A stretch of 39,825 bases of DNA from a virus. Positions 1 to 6,320 of this stretch are shown in pieces. A program made the position numbers and the translations under genes. How positions within the stretch are numbered: position 1 is the stretch's first letter; every line of letters starts with the position of its first letter. The stretch is taken from positions 1 through 39,825 of IMG/VR virus record IMGVR_UViG_3300049825_000366; one strand, written 5' to 3'. The notes beneath the pieces were generated by a model. The model was given only the letters and a program-made list of their open reading frames with translations, made no database searches and was not told the origin of the DNA.

Positions 1-81
1 ATATCTTGTTCAGCCCGCAAGCTGTTCTTTCCGATTCACCAAAGCAATAATGCCAGGGTTTGTTGGTGGTGTGTGTGGTGG

Positions 82-354
82 TCACGCGATGCCCCCTGAC
101 GTGTACGAGGTCATACCCACGTTCACCCCATCTTGCCAATTCGCCGTTGTGATAATCTGTATGCGCAAGTTTGGCTTGTCTGGAGCATTCGTCCAGCTTA
201 CTTGCACTTCTGGTGAATCGGTTACCCCTTCCAAAAACCCCCTGTACTTCGGTTGTTCAGCGGTTCCGATGTTCGGCCCACAGGTGATTCGTATTGGCCC
301 GTTCTTGGACGCCAGGATCACGGTATTGGTGGTAACGGTGTGTTTGGTTCCCAT
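82..354 (-). CDS. Hypothetical protein, first gene of the leftward unit
   Basis: This 90-residue protein is not recognised. It is rich in Thr, Asn and Val and looks beta-stranded, with no membrane segment or signal peptide and a single Cys. The ATG lies only 9 bases after a good -10 box (TACGAT), so the mRNA would have almost no 5' leader and no Shine-Dalgarno site. It is the first gene left of the control region. If the genome is circular, the next leftward gene is the one ending at 39565. The coding call rests on the promoter placement and the clean reading frame, not on a family match. Confidence 0.6.
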   Translation of the reverse strand: MGTKHTVTTNTVILASKNGPIRITCGPNIGTAEQPKYRGFLEGVTDSPEVQVSWTNAPDKPNLRIQIITTANWQDGVNVGMTSYTSGGIA

Positions 355-363
355 TGCACACCC

Positions 364-392
364 ATCGTATCACGGGGCACGTCGGAATGCAA
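364..392 (-). promoter_or_regulatory. Sigma70-like promoter, leftward
   Basis: On the minus strand the -35 box is TTGCAT (387-392), followed by a 17-base spacer (370-386) and the -10 box TACGAT (364-369). The -10 hexamer and spacer length are the same as in two rightward promoters at 1024 and 1717. It should drive the gene starting at 354 and, by inference, the whole leftward replication arm. Confidence 0.65.
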
Positions 393-514
393 CAACTATT
401 TGCGACGAGTGCTCATAAGACTTCGTAATGATCGGACGATGCGGCATAACATGGACCGGCACGGTTCGGGCGCGCGCCATTGTGCATGAGGTGGTCCTAA
501 CCTACTACCCTAAC

Positions 515-566
515 CATAGGGCCCACACACCCGGCCCACACATAGGGCCCACACATAGGGCCAAGT
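515..566 (+). repeat. Left iteron array, four 13-bp units
   Basis: Units begin at 515, 528, 541 and 554 with an exact 13-base period. The first and third are identical (CATAGGGCCCACA). The second is degenerate in its first half (CACCCGG), and the fourth keeps CATAGGGCC. The phase is preserved through the degenerate unit, which argues for repeated protein binding on one face at set spacing. Confidence 0.75.
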
Positions 567-570
567 ATGC

Positions 571-718
571 GGCTACCCCTCCCGATTTCGACCGTCGGGT
601 GGCTCCTTCCCCGTTCTTTCTAGTATAAGTTTTTTTTATATATTTATACATATATATACATAATCACTAATACTAGGCAAAAGGGGTACCCCCTAGGCAC
701 TTTTCGGGAGGGGTAGCC
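571..718. repeat. 15-bp inverted repeat bracketing the AT-rich core
   Basis: The arm GGCTACCCCTCCCGA at 571-585 is the exact reverse complement of 704-718. The left arm starts four bases after the left iteron array ends. The right arm ends on the first base of a CATAGGG element. The 118 bases between the arms contain the AT tract and the GGGGTACCCC palindrome. Confidence 0.7.
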
Positions 719-735
719 ATAGGGTACGCCGCCAC

Positions 736-774
736 ATTTGGCCCTATGCATCCGCCCTATGCTTTGGCCCTATG
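736..774 (-). repeat. Right iteron array, three 13-bp units, inverted
   Basis: CCCTATG occurs at 742-748, 755-761 and 768-774, again with a 13-base period. Read on the minus strand, the units are CATAGGG followed by CCAAAG, CGGATG and CCAAAT. The array mirrors the left one across the AT core. Confidence 0.75.
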
Positions 775-904
775 ATTACGGTTGAACATTCCGCCGCATA
801 TTCGGCGAATGGCCCCATGGCGCATCGACGATGTCGGACATCCGATTGGGTAGGCCTACGTGCTACGATAGCGCGGCGGCCACGTTCCGGCCCGGCGCGG
901 GCCA

Positions 905-933
905 TTGACACGGGACATGCCGGATGCTACTAT
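905..933 (+). promoter_or_regulatory. Sigma70-like promoter, rightward (upstream)
   Basis: The -35 box is TTGACA (905-910), the spacer is 17 bases and the -10 box is TACTAT (928-933), close to ideal consensus. It lies 188 bases before the first rightward gene, so its transcript would carry a long leader that includes a CGGTACCG palindrome at 970-977 and a 7-bp stem (960-966 with 991-997). Confidence 0.7.
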
Positions 934-1023
934 GTGTGTGGCCGATGGTTCCCGGTCACGGGTGGCTTCCGGTACCGAGGCACCCCGGTTGCCACCCGGT
1001 ACGAAAATAGTTGCACCAGGGGC

Positions 1024-1052
1024 TTGACTCCTACCCGGCATCATGATACGAT
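1024..1052 (+). promoter_or_regulatory. Sigma70-like promoter, rightward (proximal)
   Basis: The -35 box is TTGACT (1024-1029), the spacer is 17 bases and the -10 box is TACGAT (1047-1052). Expected initiation is near 1059, about 60 bases before the start codon at 1121. With the promoter at 905 it forms a tandem pair driving the rightward genes. Confidence 0.7.
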
Positions 1053-1120
1053 CATCATGTGATCGGGAATCGAATCGAACCGGCAACGGCGATTAATCGG
1101 CCCGGTCGGAATGGAACCAA

Positions 1121-1645
1121 ATGAGCGAAACACAGACCACCACAGCGGCTGCCCCAAAACGGGCACGAATCGTTACCGGGTCCGATTGGGATGAGGCCAA
1201 TCTTACCCTGTCTATGACCTACTCTAACGGCGTGAAGCGAACCTTCGATGCGCAGGCACTCTCGGATGACATCAAGCGCAGCTTGATCCTTCATGGCCTA
1301 CAACAGAAGCTCTCGGACCGCTTCGCAGGCGCAAACGGTGATGCCGACATCGCGGTGAAGGCCTCGGACTCGGTCTACGCCACGCTCGCTTCGGGCGAAT
1401 GGGGAGCGAAGCGCGGTACGGGTGACGGCCCGTCGACAGCCCTCGTCGTGCGCGCCATCGCCGAGCTTCGGGGGAAGACGATCGAAGCAGTCCTGGCGAC
1501 GTGGAAGACCCTTGCCGAGGACGTGCGGAAGAACATCGCCAAAGACGAGAACGTCCGCAAAGCCATGGCTGCCATCAAGTTGCGTGAAGCTGAGGCTGCG
1601 GCATCGGCTAAGGCGACTCCGGCGGCCGATCTCTCGGCGTTCTAG
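1121..1645 (+). CDS. Conserved phage protein of unknown function
   Basis: The protein has 174 residues. The N-terminal half carries a short beta segment (TYSNG at about 33-37, then FDAQAL) leading to an LILHGLQQKLSDRF helix at about residues 55-68. I recall this pattern from small conserved proteins of many tailed phages, with no assigned function. The C-terminal half is helical and Ala-rich. In-frame stop TAA at 1094-1096 limits the start to this ATG, which is preceded by only a weak GGAA site. It is the first gene after the tandem promoters, so it is expected early and strongly expressed. Confidence 0.75.
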   Translation: MSETQTTTAAAPKRARIVTGSDWDEANLTLSMTYSNGVKRTFDAQALSDDIKRSLILHGLQQKLSDRFAGANGDADIAVKASDSVYATLASGEWGAKRGTGDGPSTALVVRAIAELRGKTIEAVLATWKTLAEDVRKNIAKDENVRKAMAAIKLREAEAAASAKATPAADLSAF

Positions 1646-1660
1646 CCCCCGCTAGGGCAT

Positions 1661-1695
1661 TGCGGTACCGTGACAACCCCGAGTCCGGTACCGCA
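1661..1695. promoter_or_regulatory. Perfect 10-bp hairpin of CGGTACCG palindromes, possible operator
   Basis: TGCGGTACCG (1661-1670) is the exact reverse complement of 1686-1695, with a 15-base loop. Each arm itself contains the self-complementary CGGTACCG. An A tract (1695-1702), not a T tract, follows, so on the plus strand it is not a standard terminator. It lies 22 bases before the -35 box at 1717, where an operator or activator site would sit; the A tract could act as an UP element. The role is inferred. Confidence 0.5.
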
Positions 1696-1716
1696 AAAAA
1701 AAGTTTGTTAGGGGAC

Positions 1717-1745
1717 TTGACATCCGAGCTGAGTCGCGGTACGAT
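1717..1745 (+). promoter_or_regulatory. Sigma70-like promoter giving a leaderless mRNA
   Basis: The -35 box is TTGACA (1717-1722), the spacer is 17 bases and the -10 box is TACGAT (1740-1745). The ATG of the next gene is at 1752, exactly where transcription would start, so the transcript is predicted to be leaderless. An A-rich tract (1695-1702) lies upstream. Confidence 0.75.
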
Positions 1746-1751
1746 GGGTGC

Positions 1752-1934
1752 ATGAGAACCACACAGACCGCAGTCGTGACGATTCTAAACATTGTAGGTG
1801 ATCGAGGTAAGCTCAAGGCAAGCATCCTTGCTGATCGCTTACTACACGAGGGTATCACCTACACTTACGAGCTAGTTGGCGAATGTCACACTATCTCGGT
1901 GAACGAGCTTGACGTACCTCGAGCGATGCGCTAG
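1752..1934 (+). CDS. Small protein translated from a leaderless mRNA
   Basis: This 60-residue protein is not recognised. Residues about 20-35 are helical (KASILADRLLHEG), followed by a TYTYELVGE strand, so a small regulator with a winged-helix-like layout is possible but unproven. It has no Shine-Dalgarno site: the six bases between the -10 box and the ATG leave no room for one. A promoter fused to its own start codon sets it apart from the rest of the rightward unit and suggests early or constitutive expression. Confidence 0.6.
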   Translation: MRTTQTAVVTILNIVGDRGKLKASILADRLLHEGITYTYELVGECHTISVNELDVPRAMR

Positions 1935-1951
1935 GCCATCGGGCCTCGCAT

Positions 1952-1996
1952 CCTCCCCTCGGCAAGGGGGGGAGGGTCCCCTCGGAGACGGGGGGA
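1952..1996 (+). terminator. Two GC-rich hairpins, weak terminator candidate
   Basis: CCTCCCC (1952-1958) pairs with GGGGAGG (1969-1975), and TCCCC (1977-1981) pairs with GGGGA (1992-1996). They follow the stop codon of the leaderless gene directly. No T tract follows, so any termination would be partial or factor-dependent. Confidence 0.25.
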
Positions 1997-2072
1997 GCCG
2001 TGTGTTAGAAGCCCTCTCACCGAATCGTATCAGGTTTTTCACTTCGGTACCGCACCGTCGGAGACATCGTAC

Positions 2073-2369
2073 ATGACTAAGCGCGAGTTGCTAATCGTAT
2101 TGCACCGAACGCAGCAGGCGAACCTCGCACTCGCGCAAACACTGGACTTAGCCGAACTCACAGAAGGAGACACCGTGGTAGACCCAAAAATTGCTGAGAT
2201 CATCACCCGCTTTGACACTGCGACCGATGCCATCGCCGCTCGCATCATGAAGCTGATCGCCGCCGGTGGTCTGAGCCCTGAGAGTGAAAGTGCTCTGCGC
2301 GCAGAAGTGGCGAAGCTTGAAGCACTGGGCAAGGACCCTGAGAATCCAGTACCTCCCGTAGTCGTCTGA
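2073..2369 (+). CDS. Small helical phage protein
   Basis: From ATG 2073 the protein has 98 residues. A second start, GTG at 2175, has a much better ribosome site (AAGGAG, 6 bases upstream) and would give a 64-residue form beginning at VDPKIAEIITRF. The shorter part is the section that resembles small phage proteins I know, with two amphipathic helices, a Gly-Gly turn and a Pro-rich tail ending PVPPVVV. A CGGTACCG palindrome lies at 2045-2052 just upstream. The function is unknown. Both starts may be used. Confidence 0.65.
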   Translation: MTKRELLIVLHRTQQANLALAQTLDLAELTEGDTVVDPKIAEIITRFDTATDAIAARIMKLIAAGGLSPESESALRAEVAKLEALGKDPENPVPPVVV

Positions 2370-2377
2370 GCCCGAGC

Positions 2378-3088
2378 ATGAGCACAATCGGCACCAATTA
2401 CTACGACCTGCTTGGTGCAGGACTGACGAGCGCACCCGGCGCACCCCGTCCGCGCCCTGCGACCGGAGCACCAGCGCAGCCCGCGACTCCCTCGTACCTC
2501 TCCGGCTCACCCTGGGAGCAGAACGTGACTGCGGCGAACCAAGGACGACCTGTGAGCTTCACCTCCCCCGGAGCACCGAACACGAACTACGTGACACAGG
2601 ATGCTGCACAACAACTTGCCAGCCTTATGGGGGCGAGGGTTGTGCAGCAGAACATGACCGGAATGGCCTCCCCCGGCAGCCCTGCACCCTCCGTACCGAT
2701 GCGCGGGCTGGACTTTGGGGTGGGTGACGTGCAGGATCCCGGCATGGGCATCTTCCAGCAGCAGCGTGGCGATCCGCAGTGGCTGATTAATCAGCGTTAT
2801 CAGGCAGGGATCGCACCCCCTCCACTCAACACCCCCAACGGCGGCGGTCCCGGAGTACCGCAAGCGTGGCAGTGGAACGGCGTGACCCCACGCACTGCGA
2901 CGAGTGCAACTGGCGTAGGCGTCGGCGCGCAGCAGGCAAGAGCGGCGATGCCCGCACCCCAAGTCTCGTCCGGCGGAGACGGGATGCAGGCGGCCTGGAA
3001 CCGTTCACAAGATCGCGGCGGGCAGGGAGCTGGCAGCGAAGGTCTTATTCAGCTGCTAATGATGCTCCTGGGAGGGGGTGCGGCCTAA
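2378..3088 (+). CDS. Pro/Gly/Ala-rich protein, probably structural
   Basis: The protein has 236 residues, almost all low-complexity Pro, Gly, Ala and Gln, ending in a hydrophobic LLMMLLGGGAA tail. No family is recognised. Its composition closely resembles the proteins encoded at 22085 and 23350 in the internal-protein region, which suggests a disordered virion or scaffold component. It is followed at once by the next gene (TAATG overlap at 3088). Confidence 0.7.
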   Translation: MSTIGTNYYDLLGAGLTSAPGAPRPRPATGAPAQPATPSYLSGSPWEQNVTAANQGRPVSFTSPGAPNTNYVTQDAAQQLASLMGARVVQQNMTGMASPGSPAPSVPMRGLDFGVGDVQDPGMGIFQQQRGDPQWLINQRYQAGIAPPPLNTPNGGGPGVPQAWQWNGVTPRTATSATGVGVGAQQARAAMPAPQVSSGGDGMQAAWNRSQDRGGQGAGSEGLIQLLMMLLGGGAA

Positions 3089-3285
3089 TGGGACTGGACC
3101 TAGTTCACGAGAATGAGATCGGTGACGCAGCGGTGAACAAGCTCTTCGAAAAGCTGAAGACAATCCCGCTCATCCTGCAGATGCGCAATGTTGACCTTAC
3201 GGTGGGGACGACGAAGATCTCGGGAGGCTTCGACCTCAACCTGCACGTCGGGGACATCCTCGAGTGGGCGAAGATCGCGAGCTAG
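3088..3285 (+). CDS. Small hypothetical protein (65 aa)
   Basis: The start ATG at 3088 shares its A with the TAA stop of the gene before it, so translation is probably coupled. The protein has an N-terminal helix (DAAVNKLFEKLKTIPLI) and a C-terminal beta segment with the pattern KISGGFDLNLHVG. No membrane segment and no recognised domain are present. Confidence 0.65.
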   Translation: MGLDLVHENEIGDAAVNKLFEKLKTIPLILQMRNVDLTVGTTKISGGFDLNLHVGDILEWAKIAS

Positions 3286-3286
3286 T

Positions 3287-3499
3287 ATGAAATCAATTGA
3301 AGGACTGCGCAGCTTTATTGAGACAAACACGGAGTCTTTCTCACCTCCTGAAAAAACAATCTTCTGTAAATTTGCTGAGGCTGCTTTTAAGTTTGACTCT
3401 AACGAGCCTCCTGTGATTCTTTATGATCCGGATGGAGTGTTCGCGCCAGGAGGCCCTCTGGCAAAGTTAGTGGAGAATGCGGATAAGGATAAGGTTTAA
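3287..3499 (+). CDS. Small hypothetical protein (70 aa), AT-richer than its neighbours
   Basis: The ATG at 3287 follows the previous stop by one base. The protein starts MKSIEGLRSFIETN and has a short LYDPDG segment. The coding sequence uses clearly more A and T in third positions than the flanking genes, which may mean recent acquisition. No family is recognised. Confidence 0.6.
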   Translation: MKSIEGLRSFIETNTESFSPPEKTIFCKFAEAAFKFDSNEPPVILYDPDGVFAPGGPLAKLVENADKDKV

Positions 3500-3500
3500 G

Positions 3501-3710
3501 ATGCCTCTCACCCTTCCCACCGACCTCATCACCCAGGCACTGCGCCTCGTTAACAATCTGATAGAAGGGGACCCCACTCGCACCGCGCAGTACGTCGCAA
3601 TGTTCTGGCTGTTCTGGCCCTTGTGGAAGCCTCGCTTCACCCCCGAACAGCAAGCACAAATCGAAGGATTAGTGAAGGCAATTCAACCTGCATCACCCAA
3701 GGGGGCCTGA
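3501..3710 (+). CDS. Small hypothetical protein (69 aa)
   Basis: The start ATG at 3501 is preceded by an AAGG site and lies one base after the previous stop. A short aromatic hydrophobic stretch (VAMFWLFWPLW, about residues 32-42) is probably too short to span a membrane but could sit on it. The end is PASPKGA. No family is recognised. Confidence 0.6.
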   Translation: MPLTLPTDLITQALRLVNNLIEGDPTRTAQYVAMFWLFWPLWKPRFTPEQQAQIEGLVKAIQPASPKGA

Positions 3711-3877
3711 TGGTTGGCAAGCGTAAGACTCGTAAGTCTGGCAAGCCTAAGAAGCGTCCGTATCAGCCGAAGGTGCTCATGCTCGAGCCCAACGGTGACG
3801 CCCCAATCTTGCAACTACCTCACACCAAGAGGGCCCCAATGCCTCGTTGGTTCACAGACAGTTTAGCCCTTAAGTAA
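3710..3877 (+). CDS. Small basic protein (55 aa)
   Basis: The ATG at 3710 overlaps the stop of the previous gene (TGATG), which supports coupled translation. The first 20 residues are strongly basic (KRKTRKSGKPKKRP), suggesting nucleic-acid binding. It precedes the small terminase gene. The function is not known. Confidence 0.55.
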   Translation: MVGKRKTRKSGKPKKRPYQPKVLMLEPNGDAPILQLPHTKRAPMPRWFTDSLALK

Positions 3878-3900
3878 GGCACACGAAAGGAGACACCACG

Positions 3901-4398
3901 ATGGCCCTCGAACTCAAGAGCGTTAACACTCGTCACGACGCCATCATGATGTGGCTCCTGTCGAACCCGCACCGAAATGTGAAGGAGTGCGCCGTCGAGC
4001 TGAACTACGGTAGGGCCTACGTCTCCCAGGTGATCGGCACCGATGTGTTCCAAGCGAAGTATCAGGCACTGTGCAAGGAGCAAGGGGTTGAGGCCGCACA
4101 CGCGGGGCAGGGGATTCGTGACCGCCTCGAGCGTGTGGCCCACGTCTCCCTGTCGCAGCTCGAGACTCAGGTCGAGCGCGGGGGGCTCTCACCCAAGGAA
4201 TTGGTAGGCGCTTGCCGAATGAGCCTTTCGGGACTGGGGTATGGCTCACCCAGTGCCGTCGCGCACACCGGACCTGTCACCAACGTGTATGTTGGGAACG
4301 ACGTGCTGCAGGCCGCCCGAGACCGTGTGCTGCTGAGGTCGTCAAGCACCGCCGTAGTAACAGAGCTTCCGATGATTGCCGCAGAGGTTGCTGCGTGA
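3901..4398 (+). CDS. terS: Putative small terminase subunit
   Basis: The protein has 165 residues. An N-terminal helix-turn-helix is visible at about residues 25-50 (NVKECAVELNYGRAYVSQVI), followed by helices with regular leucines typical of the oligomerising core of small terminases. The ribosome site is strong (AAAGGAG, 9 bases before ATG). The protein would recognise genome ends and hand DNA to the large terminase encoded at 6321. Unusually, three genes separate the two subunits. The call rests on the fold pattern, size and position, not on a sequence signature. Confidence 0.6.
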   Translation: MALELKSVNTRHDAIMMWLLSNPHRNVKECAVELNYGRAYVSQVIGTDVFQAKYQALCKEQGVEAAHAGQGIRDRLERVAHVSLSQLETQVERGGLSPKELVGACRMSLSGLGYGSPSAVAHTGPVTNVYVGNDVLQAARDRVLLRSSSTAVVTELPMIAAEVAA

Positions 4399-4679
4399 AA
4401 AGCGCCATAATTGCAATCACTACGATTTCAGTAGATGCTACAGCCTTTGTTCCTTTGCCTGCGCCTACATACACTAGCTGGCTTGAGGCAGTAAGTAGTA
4501 CTGACTGGTTATTCCGGTCTGATGACACTGACTCTGCAACGGAACAGCTAGTAATGGCAGGAGCTAGCTTTATAATAGCCTGTAACAATTGGTTTCACAA
4601 AATGGCCCCAGGAGAAGCAATTGGCTTCGCCAAAGCGGTCACAGGGACAATCACAGTAACACTTAAGGGGACACGATGA
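4395..4679 (+). CDS. Hypothetical protein (94 aa)
   Basis: The start is GTG 4395, which overlaps the small-terminase stop as GTGA; its own stop overlaps the next ATG as ATGA. It ends TVTLKGTR, like a small beta-domain. It lies directly before a fibre-like exported protein and may be its partner (inference). Codon use is more AT-rich than in the terminase genes. Confidence 0.6.
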   Translation: MKSAIIAITTISVDATAFVPLPAPTYTSWLEAVSSTDWLFRSDDTDSATEQLVMAGASFIIACNNWFHKMAPGEAIGFAKAVTGTITVTLKGTR

Positions 4680-5878
4680 GATTTGTCCTGCTGTTACTCG
4701 CAGCACAAGTACTAGCACAGAACACCGCTGTTGATATTCGCCGCGTTGGTGGAGTCTCGGTGAATGGGGCTACTGGTCTACTGGTGAACTGCCCAACCTG
4801 CTCGGGGGGTGGCGGCGGTGGTGCGGTGACCCAGAGCGGCACTTGGGTAGTAGGGCAGAGTGGCGCGTGGAACATGAGCGTGTTGAACTGGCCTTCATCG
4901 CAACCTGTGACAGGGGCTTTCTGGCAAGCGACACAGCCCGTGAGCGGGACCTTTTGGCAAGCGACACAACCAGTTAGCGCCTCTACTCTACCTCTACCGT
5001 CAGGTGCGGCAACAGAGACTACCTCAGCAGCTATCAGTGGTAAACTCCCAACAGTGCTCGTGAATGGTCGTCTATCTGTTGATGGGTCAGGTGTTACACA
5101 GCCTGTTAGCGGAACAGTGACCACAACACCTCCCTCGAACGCAAGTACTAACGTCTCCCAAATTGCAGGCACCACAGCGGACACCAACAGCGGAGTCAAG
5201 AGTGCTGGTACATTACGGGTGGTGTTGGCAACGGATCAGCCGCAACTCACGGCTAAGCTCCTCGTCACACCTGACTCGGTGGCCTTACCAGCGAACCAAT
5301 CGGTGAACATGGCACAAGTTGGCGGCACGACTGCAGTGAATGGCGGGGTTGCCGGTAGTTTGGCAGTGGGCGGCAACAACACCAATAACACCGCGATCAC
5401 TCAGAATCCAGTCCTCACAGGAATCGAGGCTCTCTCAACGCAGCCAGCCGCAGCCACGACTGGAAACCTTCGACGCCTCGTTGGAGCACTCGATGGTGCC
5501 TTATACGTGAGACCGGGTGGTCCAGTGTCGTGGTCGTGTGGTTTGGATAACCTTGGAGCAACCCTGACTGAGTGTCGGGCCGCTCCGGGGGCTGGCTTGC
5601 GGTTGTACATCACAGACATCGTAGCGACATCGACGACAGCGACAGCCGGACAGTTCTTACTAAGGTTTGGCACAGGCACCAACTGTGGTACAGGTACGGC
5701 TTCCTTGTACCCATCCGCTGCCACAGTCGTAAGAGTGCCATATCCAGGAAATACTGTTGCCCCCTTCATGGTAGCTATGAATACTCCACTAGCGGTTACC
5801 GCGAATAACGCTCTATGTGTACTCGCTACCGCAGTCAACACGCTTACAATCCAAATAAATGGATACACAGCTCCTTAG
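4676..5878 (+). CDS. Fibre-like protein with Sec signal peptide
   Basis: The protein has 400 residues. Residues 1-15 form a short signal peptide with a hydrophobic core and a VLA-Q cleavage site. A Gly run (about 43-49) is followed by repeats of the FWQATQPVSG type (two 11-residue copies near residues 82-98, also visible as a 33-base DNA repeat at 4922-4968) and a LPLPSGAATET segment. These are familiar from phage tail and fibre proteins. The C-terminal 130 residues look like a compact beta-domain. Six cysteines remain after cleavage. A phage fibre would normally fold in the cytoplasm, so the signal peptide is odd. It may be an exported receptor-blocking or surface protein. Confidence 0.7.
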   Translation: MRFVLLLLAAQVLAQNTAVDIRRVGGVSVNGATGLLVNCPTCSGGGGGGAVTQSGTWVVGQSGAWNMSVLNWPSSQPVTGAFWQATQPVSGTFWQATQPVSASTLPLPSGAATETTSAAISGKLPTVLVNGRLSVDGSGVTQPVSGTVTTTPPSNASTNVSQIAGTTADTNSGVKSAGTLRVVLATDQPQLTAKLLVTPDSVALPANQSVNMAQVGGTTAVNGGVAGSLAVGGNNTNNTAITQNPVLTGIEALSTQPAAATTGNLRRLVGALDGALYVRPGGPVSWSCGLDNLGATLTECRAAPGAGLRLYITDIVATSTTATAGQFLLRFGTGTNCGTGTASLYPSAATVVRVPYPGNTVAPFMVAMNTPLAVTANNALCVLATAVNTLTIQINGYTAP

Positions 5879-5886
5879 GAACCCTT

Positions 5887-6315
5887 ATGATTAACTATCA
5901 GCTCATCCCCGTGTTCGCCGACTTCTTCTGGTCGCCTGAGACCAAAATGCTGTACTACGAGAGTGGGCTTCCGGTGGGCCGTAGCACCTACGAGCGCCCG
6001 CTCAGCAAGAACCCCTGGTACAACTTCTGGTCCCCGCCCAGGTACCTGAACCCTTCGATGTACGCCACCGACATCACGGCGATGACCGTGAAGCTGTGGG
6101 CGAAGGAGCGCTTCCCCTCACTCGATTTCAGTATGGAGTATCCTGCGGTCACCGGCGACGTCAGCCATCCGATGTTCTTGCTCGTCGTTAGTAACGGTCA
6201 GAAGTCGGAGCGGTACAACGCCGGAATGATCGCGTTCGCCCGCGACAAGAACGGTGAACAGGCAGCCTATGTCAGTTTTGACGCCGAGCTTCGCCTCGCT
6301 CGAATCCTCTCCTAA
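5887..6315 (+). CDS. Hypothetical protein (142 aa)
   Basis: The start ATG at 5887 is preceded by the bases AGGAACCCTT, the same ten that precede the start at 10043. The protein is rich in aromatic residues, with an N-terminal FFWSPETKMLYY section and a C-terminal alpha/beta section. No signal peptide, membrane segment or known catalytic motif is seen. It lies six bases before the large terminase gene. Confidence 0.65.
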   Translation: MINYQLIPVFADFFWSPETKMLYYESGLPVGRSTYERPLSKNPWYNFWSPPRYLNPSMYATDITAMTVKLWAKERFPSLDFSMEYPAVTGDVSHPMFLLVVSNGQKSERYNAGMIAFARDKNGEQAAYVSFDAELRLARILS

Positions 6316-6320
6316 GCCTT

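Larger units (their letters stand above)
515..774. other. Candidate replication origin (iterons around an AT-rich core)
   Basis: A left array of 13-bp repeats reading CATAGGG... (515-566) faces a right array of the same element in reverse orientation, ...CCCTATG (736-774). Between them are a 15-bp inverted repeat (arms 571-585 and 704-718), an almost pure AT stretch (about 614-675) and the palindrome GGGGTACCCC (683-692). One extra CATAGGG sits at 718-724. Tandem iterons beside an easily melted AT tract are the standard design of a replication origin, and the position between divergent units fits. No initiator protein is recognised, so binding of a regulator to this dyad is the main alternative. 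Confidence 0.55.

Noticed and set aside
515-774. Regular repeats as a CRISPR array
   Set aside because: Units are 13 bp with no spacers, and the second array is inverted; this is an iteron pattern.
50-1062. Rightward open frames in the control region (50-418, 428-628, 772-1062)
   Set aside because: They cross promoters, iterons and the leftward gene, lack ribosome sites and give low-complexity Arg/Thr/Pro products.
1661-1702. Hairpin followed by a homopolymer run as an intrinsic terminator
   Set aside because: The run after the stem is A, not T, on the plus strand, and the minus strand has no T run on the other side, so it does not fit an intrinsic terminator in either direction.
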